DNA of 64,000 nucleotides from Phaseolus vulgaris. Taxonomy: Eukaryota; Streptophyta; Magnoliopsida; Fabales; Fabaceae. The stretch lies in contig NC_023750.2 in NCBI RefSeq assembly GCF_000499845.2, positions 16,005,447-16,069,446 on the forward strand, given 5' to 3'. The position numbers and the translations under genes are program-made. The notes under the pieces were generated by a model, which saw only the letters and a list, made by a program, of their open reading frames with translations, was not told the DNA's origin and did no database searches. Shown in pieces: positions 51,101-61,296 of this stretch (position 1 is the first letter of the stretch; the number at the start of each line of letters is the position of its first letter).

Positions 51101-54100
51101 TGAAATAATATTTAAAAAGTACTACAAACTTACATTATTCAATATGTTTTGATAATCTTTCCTTTTTACAGTGTCCCTTTTGCTATGTTTTTCATTAATT
51201 CTTATCCAATAATATTTGGTCTTGGTGGATTTTGCTTTCTCATTCACATGTAATCTGTTGATTAATTATTTACCCTACACAAAAGGACAAAAGGTAAGAG
51301 TTAGGTGGGTTTTGATATTAAAAACACAGAAGATTGGTGAATTAATTCTCTTACTTATCTCTGAATTCTATTTCAAAAAGGGTAAATCAAATGGAATTCA
51401 AGGTTTCAAGCATTTAATCATTCTTGATCTTGACTAAAAATACTTCAAACATCTTCGTCAGTGAGGAATAGTTAAATCAGGAATTTTTATTGGTTTACCT
51501 TTGTCAGACTACATTTAAGTCTCTAAAGATATTGTTAATCTAGTACAAGTGTCACAATAATCCTTTGCTGTTGTGGTCCTAAATAAATATTTAACAGTTG
51601 CGTGATACCCTAAAATCATAGCAACTGCATCTTTCAACAACTCATATTATTTAATATTTCACTCTTTTTAATATCATATATTGTTTATTATTTTAAAAAA
51701 TGCAACAATATTTTCTCTTAAATCCATCAATATTGTAAATTGATCTCACAGGTGAGAAAAATCTTTTATATTATATTATTAAATTTATTTCAATTTTTTT
51801 ATCAATAAAAAGTATAAATATATTTAAGGTATCACAACTCTTAATTAAGAGTGCTCCTATATTAACATATTCAACAATAAAAATATACACTTCATACCTT
51901 AATAAATTAATACACTATAAGAAAAACAAATTTTACATACAACAAATAATTAGTTGTTATAATAATTAAATTAAAGATCATTTTAAAAATTAAAAAAAAA
52001 ATATTTTTAAATTAGTTTATATTATTGTTGGATGGTTTCTAAATTAGTATCTAATTAGTTACCCAGGTTTTAACTATCAAATTTTTAGTTTCTAAATTTG
52101 GTAGAAAAACCTTGATTGCTAATTAGATATCAATTTAGAAACCATTTAACAATAATATAAACTAATTTAGAAACAATTTTTTTTTAATCTCTAAAATAAT
52201 CTCTAATTTAGTCATTATAACAACTAATTATTTTTTATTTCTAAAAGTTGGTTTCTATTTCATTATTTTCTTGATATTTTATTTATTTTCATTTTACATT
52301 TTTATTTAAAATTATTATTTAATTTTTATAAACAATATTAAATATATGTTATTCACTCTGTTAACAGAACTTTTCTCCTTAATCAAAAACAAAATACATC
52401 TATACAAAAATTTATGGAAAGTTCTGAGTCACACCACTGTTGAGAACCTCACTTGTGTCTACCTACCGTGTCAAACCCTCATTGCAGTCTAATCTCCCTT
52501 GTCACGGGTGGGCAAAAAATCCAAATTACAAAATCCAATCTATAATTATCCAAATCCATATTAGTTTTGATCCATTTAAATGGATTTATTTTAAATCCAA
52601 ATCCATATTTTTGGATTTTAAATCCAATCTATTTAATTAGATATGGATTGGATATGGATTGGATACATTTTTGGAATATCCAAATTGTATTTTGGGTTGG
52701 ATTTTGACTTGGCTCGATCCAGGTTGAGCCAAGACAATTCAGGCGCAGGTTGAGCAAAGTTGACTCAAGTCCACGTCGAGCCGAATGAGCCCGGGCCGAT
52801 GTCAAGCCGAGCGGGCCCGGACTGATGACGAGCCAAGCGAGTCCAAGCTGATGTCGAGCCGAGGGGGCCAGGGCCGATATCTAGTCATTCGAACTTGGGC
52901 CAATGTTGAGTCGTGCGGGCCGAGGCCGATGTCGAGTCGTGTGGGCTCGGGCCAATGTCTAGTCGTGCAGGCTCGGGCCGATTTTGAATCGTTCAGGCTC
53001 GGGCTGGTGTTGAGCTGAGCGAATCCAAATCGATGTCAAAGCGAGCGGGTCTGGTCGATGTCGAGACGGTCGGGCCCGGACCAATGTCGAGGCAAGCGGG
53101 CCCGGGCCGATGTCTAGCCGAGCGGGCCCGGGCCGATGTCGAGTCGAGCGGGCCCGAGCCGATGTCGAGCCGAGCGAGCCCGGGCCGATATCGAGTCTGG
53201 CGGGCCCGGGCCAATGTCGAAGCGAGTGGGCCCGGTCGATGTCGAAACGATCGAGCCTCAACCCGATGTCGAGGCAAGCGGGCTCAAGCTGATGTCGAGC
53301 CGATGTCGAGTTGAACGGGCCCGAGCCGATGTCAAGCCGAACGGGCCTGGGCAGATGTCGATCCGACCGGGCCTGAGCCATTATCGAGTCGAGCGGGCCT
53401 GGGCCGATTTCGAGTCGAACGGGCCCGAGCCAATGTCGAGCCGAGCGGGCCCTGGCCGATGTCGAGCCGAGCGGGCCCGGGTTGATGTCGAGCCGAGCGG
53501 GCCCGGGCCGATGTCGAGTCGAACGGGCCCGACCGATATCGGGTTGAGCGGGCCCGGGCCGATGACGAGTCGAGCGGGCCCAGGCCGATGTCTAGTCTGG
53601 CGGGCCCGGGCCGATGTCGAGTCGTTCGGCCCAGGCTGATGTCGAGTCGTTTGGGCCTAGACCGATCTCGAGCTGAGCGAACCCAAATCGATGTCGAAGC
53701 GAGTGGGCCCCAACCGATGTCGAGGCGAGTGGGCCCGAGCTGATGTCAAGCAGAGCGGGCTCAAGGTGATGTCGAGCCGAACAGGCCCGGGCCGATGTCG
53801 ACGGGCCCGAGCCAATGTCGAGTCGTCCGGGCCAAGGCCGATGTCGAGTCGTTCGGGCCCAAGCCGATGTATAGTCGTTCGGGCCAAGGCCGATGTCGAG
53901 TCGTCTGGGTCAGGGCCGATGTAGAGCCGAGTTGTTCTGCGTCCAGGTTGAGTCGGCTTAGGCCCAGTTCGAGCCAAATTAGTCTCTGTCCATATCAAAA
54001 TGGATTTAATGTAATTGACAAAATGGATTTAATATAATTAATAAAGTGGATTTATTCTGGATTCAATCCACTTTAAATGGATTTTAAAAAAATCCAAATA

Positions 54101-55041
54101 TATTTATCTAGTTAAAGTGGATATGGATTTTAAATCTAATCCATTTATTTGGATTTGGATTTAGATTGGATTTTGGAAAATCCAATCCATGCCCACCCCC
54201 TACTTGTCACAGTGTGAAAAGTAAGCTTATAAGTTTGATATGTTGGAAAAGAAAATTTCACAAGCAACAAAACATCCTAATTTCCCTGTGACTCCAAAAA
54301 ATGTGCTTGTAGGCGAACAGAAGAAATAACAAGGAGTCGCTGCAGCTAACAACCGTTCTGACTTTGTATAATTAAAAATTGAATGTTGATGTAACAATAC
54401 TCAGCACTATATAGCATCAAACCAGACATCCTAATGTCTCCAAAAAAAACAACTTGTAGGCTAACAATTGTAATAAAGTGTCCAGTGGAGATGATGTTTG
54501 TTTGATGCATTTGGAATCTGCTTCAATGTCCAGCAGAGAAGTTGACGTTTGTTTAATACAATTATAGCATTCATTTATATATATTTTTCTTTCTGATAAA
54601 AAAAACACACAGGTAGATGATGCTCTAGGAGTGTTTCATACACATGCAGTGGCTGGCCTATTGGGTGGTCTTCTCACAGGTCTCTTAGCAGAACCTGAGC
54701 TTTGTAGTCTCATATTGCCGGTGAGTAACTCAAGGGGTGCCTTCTATGGTGGTAGTGGTGGTGTTCAGTTTTTGAAGCAATTGGTGGCAGCATGTTTCAT
54801 CACAGGATGGAACTTGGTCTCCACCACACTCATTCTTCTAGCCATACAGTTCTTCATACCCTTGAGAATGCCGGACGATCAACTTGAGATCGGTGACGAC
54901 GCTGTCCACGGGGAAGAAGCCTATGCCCTTTGGGGTGATGGTGAAAAATATGATCCAACCAGGCATGGATCCTCTATAGTTGATAAAACTTCCCCATCTC
55001 CCTATGTTCATGGAGCAAGGGGTTTGACCATAGACTTATGA
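48136..55041 (+). CDS. AMT2: Ammonium transporter, AMT2 type (four exons)
   Basis: Exons are 48136-48777, 49204-49489, 50438-50541 and 54613-55041. All introns are GT-AG and the joined frame is open for 486 codons plus TGA, a normal length for plant AMT2. It is an integral membrane channel-like protein of the Amt/Mep/Rh family, moving ammonium or ammonia across the plasma membrane, built of eleven helices. AMT2 hallmarks are seen: an N-terminal segment with [31 protein letters not shown] and LPFWGKG; the pore twin histidines in [10 protein letters not shown] (exon 1) and [11 protein letters not shown] (exon 4); and the C-terminal [19 protein letters not shown] stretch typical of the cytosolic regulatory tail. 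The hydrophilic insert around [12 protein letters not shown] is in the first half. Intron 3 is 4.07 kb and carries transposon-derived sequence. The coding sequence appears functional. Confidence 0.95.
51913..52280. mobile_element. MITE-like inverted repeat in AMT2 intron 3
   Basis: Long inverted arms surround a short centre. The inner arms share AATAATTAGTTGTTATAAT and the outer end reads CACTATAAGAAAA with a partly matching right end. The CACTA start suggests a CACTA-derived MITE. The right edge and target duplication are uncertain. Confidence 0.6.
52506..54202. mobile_element. hAT-like non-autonomous element in AMT2 intron 3
   Basis: It is flanked by the 8-bp repeat cttgtcac (52498-52505 and 54203-54210), the target size typical of hAT elements. 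The ends are inverted: GGGTGGGCA at the left, and TAGGGGGTGGGCA when the right end is read in reverse. Next to each end lies AT-rich sequence built from ATCCAAATCC/GGATTTGGAT motifs in opposite orientation. The centre is a GC-rich minisatellite. There is no transposase gene. Confidence 0.75.
52776..53932. repeat. GC-rich 26-bp minisatellite, roughly 44 units
   Basis: The consensus unit is GAGCGGGCCCGGGCCGATG followed by TCGAGYC. Units vary by substitution, with occasional 2-bp losses. The array is very CpG-rich inside an AT-rich intron. Open frames on both strands are a by-product of the repeat and are not genes. Confidence 0.9.
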
Positions 55042-55109
55042 ATGATGTAGAGGCAGTTCTCTATAGCAAAGTGGTAAAATTATCTCTGTACTTTACTATT
55101 ACCAATATT
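55042..55109 (+). other. AMT2 3' flank before the copia insertion
   Basis: Only 68 bp separate the AMT2 stop codon from the copia element, so part of the AMT2 3' UTR or its poly(A) site may lie in element sequence. Confidence 0.55.
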
Positions 55110-55355
55110 TTGTTAATAGAGAATATTTTTCTTTTCACTTACTTTTTTAATAAAATTACAATCTCTATAAATAATCTTACAGCAAACTTATCAAACTTAT
55201 CAAATTATACCTTCTCTTTCATAAAAAAGTTATATTATAAATTACATTTAAAATTATAGTGTAAATGAAATTTAAAATTATAATTAAAAGTAATAATTAT
55301 TGACTATTCAAATTTCAAAATAAAACTGATGACAACTTTGAGTTTAATGCTAACA
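55110..55355 (-). repeat. Copia element 3' LTR
   Basis: It resembles 57390-57624, with many substitutions and small indels. The shared end reads GAGTTTAATGCTAAC. Confidence 0.7.
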
Positions 55356-56002
55356 AATTCCTCCCTTAAACTCAAACATTTTGTATTGTTTTTCTGATTG
55401 TCATTGCCCATACTTCCAATTTTATATTTTTCCTTATCCATCTGCCTCCAATATTTTTCCACTAGTCACATACGGTTCTGGATTAGAAGCAACTTCAGTT
55501 TTCTTCACTACACCAATCCATGTAGAATTTTGAATTGAATTATTTTTAATTTCCCAAACAAAATCTTCTCCACTTTTACCCTTGAAATTTAAGGAATTTA
55601 AGAAAGACTCTGGCTTCAATAAGCATGGAACATAATGATTAAACCATATTTCCCTTCAGAAGTTTCTTATTGTCATAAAGAATTTTACTTTACCTAGTAG
55701 TCAGATTGTCTGAAGTATTATTTCCTACACTCTCACAAACAATAAAAGATGGGAAGATACTTGTCATTGACCTTTGGTTTTGCCCCTAGCTTCTTCATAC
55801 CTTCAAGGGCATTTGAAAACTTATCAGGGGTTTCTAATTTGGACTATCCATTCACCTTATTTTTGTGTGTCACAAGCAACAAATGAAGTTCTTCTACCTG
55901 ATTGACTCTACTTTCTTTGTCTTTCTCAATATTAACATATTTTTCTTTCAATGTTGTAAACATTCTTTCCATGTTACCAAATTTTGCTTTAACAGTCTCC
56001 AA

Positions 56003-57383
56003 TTAAGATACATAGACATTCCTTTCATTTAAAAGATTGTTCTTTTCACTATTCAGTAGATTGTAAAATTCTTCCAAGTTACTTGATTTCTCCCTTAAAC
56101 CTTCAAGCTCAACTTTTTCATCACAAAGGGACTTCTTCGGTAATGTACTCTTTAAGTTGAGTTTGAACATTAGATTCTTCGCCATCTCCACATGTACGAG
56201 AACTCGTCCATTTTTGTCCTTCAAGTGCAAAATTTGGTCTTTCATAAAGACCAAATAACATTTCTCCAGTAATTGTCTCATACTGAGAATATTATTCTTC
56301 AAATCAGGTACATAATAAACATCCTCCATAATGCCTTGTTTTCCATCCTTTTGAGAAAAACATATTTTCCCCCTGCTTTGATGGGAACCTTTGTTGAGTC
56401 TCCAAAAGACACATGTCAATCTTCTATCTCTTGTAACAAGAAAGAGATGTTTGTGCTCACACATATGATTACTAGCACCAGTGTCTAGATACCATACCAT
56501 GTCACTATCCAAAATGACGTCTTCATTGGCCATCATGAGAATTCCTTCCTCTCTTGTCTCATCTTCCTCCACTAAATTTTCACTTTCTTCCACTCTTTTC
56601 TTGGCATAACACTCCTCTGCACAGTGTCCATATTTTCTGCAATTGTAACATTCAACATTTGAATGATATGACCACCACCACGATCTCGACCTCGTCCATG
56701 CCAGTTTTGCTGGTTCATTTGTCCCCTTTCTTCATTGTTGTTTGCATGACCACGACCTCTGTTGTGATCAAAATCGTTGTTTGTAAGGCTTCCTCCAAGA
56801 CTTCTTGTTTCTTTTCCTTCTTTCTTTGTTCATGTGCTTTAAAAGAACCCGTGAGATCATCAATGGTCATCTCTCCCATGTTTCTTGAGTCCTCGATTGC
56901 ACATACAACATTTTCAAAGTCATCGGTCAATGACCGAAGAATTTTCTCTACAACCCTTGCATCCGTGAGAGTTTCTCCATTGCGTTTAAGTTGATTGGCT
57001 ACTAGATACATCTTCCGAATCCTTCATCTTCATGGCCTCCAACTCACCTCGTAGAGTTTGAAGGCGATTTTGTTTAACTCAGACTGCACCCTTGAACACC
57101 TTTTCCAAGATGTCCCATAATTCCTTTGAAGTGGATGCACCAAAAATCTTCTCAAAGATTGCCTCATTAACAACTCGATACAACATATACAAAGATGCCT
57201 TATCTTTCGATCGTGTCTCTTTCAACACTTTGTTTTCGGCCGCCGAATAACCAGTGGTATTTTATAGTTCTTCAAAACCTTGTTGAACAACCTCACAAAA
57301 ATCTTGAGATCCAAGAAGGGCTTTCATTTGGATGCTCCGATTGTCATAATTGGTCATCTTTATTAGTCGAGGCAAGGACATAT
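56003..57383 (-). pseudogene. Copia gag-protease remnant
   Basis: On the - strand from 57383 it reads MSLPRLIKMTNYD, then an UBN2-type gag region with stops and frameshifts, of which 57011-56715 is an open stretch containing KILRSLTDDFENVV. A CCHC zinc knuckle (CYNCRKYGHCAEEC) lies near 56605-56660. A protease-like region follows (56593-56003), with WYLDTGASNHMC as the catalytic DTG motif and YYVPDLKNNILS. A Lys/Glu-rich tail runs to the end. The zinc knuckle is in a different frame from the protease, so the gene is broken. Confidence 0.82.
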
Positions 57384-57389
57384 TATTGG

Positions 57390-57624
57390 TGATACGGGGA
57401 ATAACTCTTATTTCATTGCTACTATTCAAATAAGAATACAATATCTTTAGATAGTCTTACAATAGATTTCTCAAATTCTACTTTCCCCCTCGTAAAAGCT
57501 ATACTATAAATTACATTTAAAATGATAGTATAAATGACATTCAAAACTACAATTAAAGGTAATAATTATTGGTTATTCAAATTTTAAAATAAAACTGATG
57601 ATGACTTTGAGTTTAATGCTAACC
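57390..57624 (-). repeat. Copia element 5' LTR
   Basis: This is the right-hand copy of the LTR pair. Its outer end reads GCTAACC where the left copy has GCTAACA. Confidence 0.68.
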
Positions 57625-58497
57625 ATATTGGTATACTATGTTTAAGTATCTAAGACATAAATTCTTTAATGTCATTTTAAGTGTGAAATAAATCATGTTA
57701 ATAAGAAATTTCAATATCTTTAATAATGTTAGTTATTTTTTTGTAATATGTAATGGTTAAAAAAATGTTTGTATGTTATAATGGCGATGTTAATCACAGG
57801 ACAATAAGAATAACTAATGCTCATATTTATATGCAAGTTTGATATTGCATTAGTAAGCAATGAGATCGCATCACAATCAATTGGAGTGTAATGATGGTAT
57901 TAACATTTTTATTATTTTTATTATTTGTTTAAGGTTTAGGGTTTAGGATTTTTTCTAATAAAAAAAAATAATTATTTGTTAAAATTCTAGACAGATAAGG
58001 TTATTAGTTTTTAAATATTTACTTTTAAAAGTTATATAGAAAATTATAATTATTGTAAAGAATTTAATGTTATTATCCAATTATAAATTAGCCTGTATCT
58101 AAGGTTATCAACTCAAGCGACTTACAACATTATTATATTATCAGTAATATCTAGTTTTTCATAAGTTGGCGAATTAAAATTTCAATATTTGAGGGAATTT
58201 TCCACACTAAAGAACAATATATCTACACAGAGAAGTACTCTAATTCTTATACAGAAGAGACCGATAGAGTAACATATCCTTCTTGATTTATAAAACGTAC
58301 CCTCTCTGGTTACAATACGTTCCCACCAAATGCTAGGGAAAAACCTTATCATGTTAATCACCATGGATAATATATGGCAAGTGTTACTGTAAAAAGTTGC
58401 TTGCACAGAGTTTCCACTACAAAGTATGTCCATACTCAAGAAAAACAAGAACAACGTCTATTAATACTTTTTATGAAGGTTTTATGCCAATAGAACT
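57625..58497. other. AT-rich intergenic DNA
   Basis: No gene was seen. A short double TTTAGGG motif lies at about 57932-57948. ORFs on either strand have no recognisable content. Confidence 0.55.
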
Positions 58498-59350
58498 AAG
58501 TATATGATTGATGGAATAACTAGAGGAGCATTGATGGAAAAAACTCCAACAAGAGCCAGATACCTGATTTCTAATATGGTCGAGAACTCGCAACAATTTA
58601 ATACAAAGAATTGCAATAGATTAGTGCATGAGTTAAATTCGGGATCTATTCAAGGAACGGAGGCAAGAAGACTAGATGATCGAATTATTGAGTTCTGAAA
58701 TAGTGAAGAAAGTGATATTGGGTCAACAATCAATTATGGTGCATAAGAGTTGTGGCATATGCGCTTCAATGGAACATTTTATAGATTATTGTCCTCAATT
58801 ACAAGAATCAGCCAATCCTTCCATGAAGTCAGTAGTCGGAAACAACAATAGTACAATCCCTATTCAAACATATACATTCCAGGGTGGAGAGAACATCCTA
58901 ATCTGAAATATGAACCATCTTCATCCCAACCTTGGAAGAATCAGTACACGCAACAACAAATGAACTTTCAAACCCCTCCAAATGCTCAACAGAAATATGT
59001 GCCACCTCAACAAAGGTAATCACAACAACAGATTCAACCAAATAAGCAGCAACAACAGATGCAGAATAATTCTTTGTAAGAGATAGTGAAATAGAACAAT
59101 CCTCAGATTCCAGCAATGCCATCAACAATTCTAGCAGTTCCAACAAGAAACTAGACAATTTCAGTAACATATATGTCGTAGTGAATGATTTAAAGACACA
59201 AGTAGGGCAATAACATCTACAACAAATGAAATGAAGCAGCAAAATTATGAAGTTGTACCCTCTCAATCATTGATGAACCTGTGGAATAATGTAAGTGTTA
59301 TAACCCTCAAAAGAGCAAAGATTAAGCTAAGAAAACATAGAAAATCTCGG
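58498..59350 (+). pseudogene. Athila-like Ty3/gypsy gag remnant
   Basis: The frame at 58504 reads GALMEKTPTRARYLISNM and ENSQQF, a block typical of Athila-type gag. After a frame change, CGICASMEHFIDYCP near 58750-58795 resembles the gag zinc finger. A Gln-rich stretch follows and then VSVITLK, resembling the end of this gag. Stops and shifts make it a relic. The LTR of element F begins at 59364, close to where the relic stops. Confidence 0.72.
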
Positions 59351-59363
59351 CTAATGAGATAGT

Positions 59364-60590
59364 TGTTCCCGCTGGTTGACCTGGGTTGTCTTTATGCGTG
59401 GCTTGTTCTCGCGAGCTAGGGCACCTTCGTTCTGCTCCGTTTGTGAATACCTGAAAAGAAGCGAACAAAGGGGCGCGCTCGCGGCCGTTTGCACTCCGAC
59501 GATCAAGTCAGCTAGCGAGAAACATCAAAGGTGACGCACCTCCGTATCGGAACACCGTAAAGAATGCTGTGAAGGTGGTCGAAAAATAACTGAATGACTG
59601 AAACTGTGTAGCCCTAATCGTCTTGTGCACACAGTGGGTGTGCAGCGAAAACAACTAGGGTTTGTGCTCTGTGTAAGGCTACGAGAATTAGGTCAAAACT
59701 CGGATCGCCCTTGAAACGTTCCCAGGTCCCTTTTTATACACCTCTCGTATTTAAAACGGGTTAAAGCGCATTGAAAGCGTATAAAAATATTCCTTGGAAC
59801 ATTCGAATCTTAACTGAATTAACGCGTACCTTAGCGAACTTTTAGGAAAGCCTTGATGTTTTCAGTGCTTATTGCCACGTGTTCTTCTGACTTGATCGCG
59901 AATCTTCGTGGAGGGCCCTACAGCGCCGTAACCCAACTTAGGGTTAATCCATCGTGCGAACCCTCCTTTCTCGAAGTGCCTTTGGCGCAAAGGGGGTGAC
60001 TTTCTGGGTGCCAACTCATGCGCCCCAACTTCTAGTCACTCACCTTAGGAGTGTATCTACCTTTCTCTCGTACCATGCACGTGGTTCTCCCCTGGGCGTG
60101 GCCCCCTCATGGGTCGTATCTGTCCCAGGGTTTCCCAGCGGTGGCGTGGGTACTTCATGAGTTAGATTACTCCCTACTAGTACTAGGACTGTGGCCTTGA
60201 AGCCACCTTTCTCTTCTCTTCATTGCTGTTCTGAGCTATCAGGGCCCGAGACTTCCTCACGGTGTTGCCCCCTCCATGGTCTTTCCTATCCATGGGTATC
60301 GGGGTGTAACACCGTCGATGTCTTAACTTGACTATTTCTTAACTTGGTGACGCCTTAACCTGGCGATGCCTTAGCCTGGCGACGCCTTTCTTGTGCGATG
60401 CTTTTGCGAGGCGACGCCTTTGCGAGGTGACGCCTTTCTTAGGCGACGCCTTTGCGAGGCGACGCCCTAACCTGGCGATCCCCCAAGCGGTCAACCTGTT
60501 GACTTTCTTTCCTTTCTTTGGGGCCCTCGAGCGGTCCCACCATGTGTTGACTTTGACTTTGACATTTGGTCAACCCCCCGGGACGGTCCA
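59364..60590 (-). repeat. Element F 3' LTR
   Basis: In element orientation it starts TGGACCGTCCCGG (60590) and appears to end GCGGGAACA (59364). A TATA box, TATAAAAA on the - strand, is at 59731-59738. The LTR includes short tandem repeats at 60332-60480. The left boundary rests on the TG/CA rule and is less certain. Confidence 0.75.
60332..60480. repeat. Short tandem repeats in the F LTR
   Basis: There are about eight degenerate units based on GCGACGCCTTTGCGAG and GCGATGCCTTAGCCTG, 15-17 bp each. Confidence 0.75.
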
Positions 60591-60600
60591 CAAGCCCCCC

Positions 60601-60637
60601 AGTCTTGAGCTGATAACTTGTTTTCAGCGAAAAGACT
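60601..60637 (-). other. Hairpin before the polypurine tract of element F
   Basis: In element orientation the arms are AGTCTT and AAGACT, with inner pairs GCTGA/TCAGC and AAC-AA-GTT. The polypurine tract GGGGGGCTTG lies between it and the LTR. Confidence 0.6.
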
Positions 60638-61296
60638 AAGGCCTCGCCCTATTGTCCACGTGGCATTCTGATGACGTGTCATTCTCTGATCAACTGACGT
60701 GACATTCTCTATACCGCTGATGTGACGTACCTTCGAGTGTTCTGACGACGTGACATTCTCTGAGCGAGAAAGGTCATGCTCTAATCTCGTCACAGGTGGC
60801 TCAATCGCACGGTCAGCGCTTGGTGCCCTTTGCGTTTCAAGTTGGCGCTTAATCCTTCGACACGTGGCGCGATCCCACGGCTGAGGGTGCGCATCGTTAG
60901 CGCTTCTTGAGTTAACGTTATAACTTTTGAAAACGCGCGCTCGAGTCACTGTTTCATTCATCTCTTCGCACTCTCTTCTACTGTTCATCCCTTCTCTGAA
61001 GCCTTTGTGATTCTCTGCAACTCTCGTGTTCTTTCTCCTCGCGAAAGCTCTCGCCTTTCTACACACCAACCTCAAAGGTATGGTTTTTCTTTCTTGTTTG
61101 CTCTTGCGCGTTACTGTATTAACCTGCCTGGGTCTGTTTTCATTTCTGCATCTCTGTGTTTTTCTTATTTCTTCGTTTTCCCCGTTCTTCTCTTTTCCGC
61201 GTGGGTAGGATTTTTCTAGGGTTTTCTCCCCCCTTGCCTCTTCGAGCCCTCTTTGCTGAACCTTTACCTTTTCTTTCTTTAGCTCTTCATCCATCC

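Larger units (their letters stand above)
55110..57624 (-). mobile_element. Deleted Ty1/copia element, gag and protease only
   Basis: Short LTRs (55110-55355 and 57390-57624) share their inner sequence and flank about 2 kb with gag and protease coding remnants on the - strand. A polypurine tract (AAGGGAGGAATTT on the - strand) abuts the left LTR. The flanking 5-mer atatt (55105-55109 and 57625-57629) is a probable target duplication. Terminal dinucleotides are degraded. Integrase, RT and RNase H are missing. Confidence 0.75.

Noticed and set aside
52785..53998. Several ORFs on both strands rich in Ser, Arg, Gly and Pro
   Set aside because: They are read-through of the 26-bp minisatellite. A unit length not divisible by three, together with indels, gives open frames on both strands and no recognisable protein.
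55434..55619. 61-residue - strand ORF near the left LTR of the copia element
   Set aside because: It could be a scrap of the internal region, but I could not match it to any copia domain, so it is not called separately.
57932..57948. Telomere-like TTTAGGG repeat
   Set aside because: There are only two units, which is common by chance or as a telo-box; not evidence of a telomere or fusion site.
58182..58454. 90-residue - strand ORF in AT-rich DNA
   Set aside because: It has low complexity in places, no recognisable domain and no nearby supporting signals.
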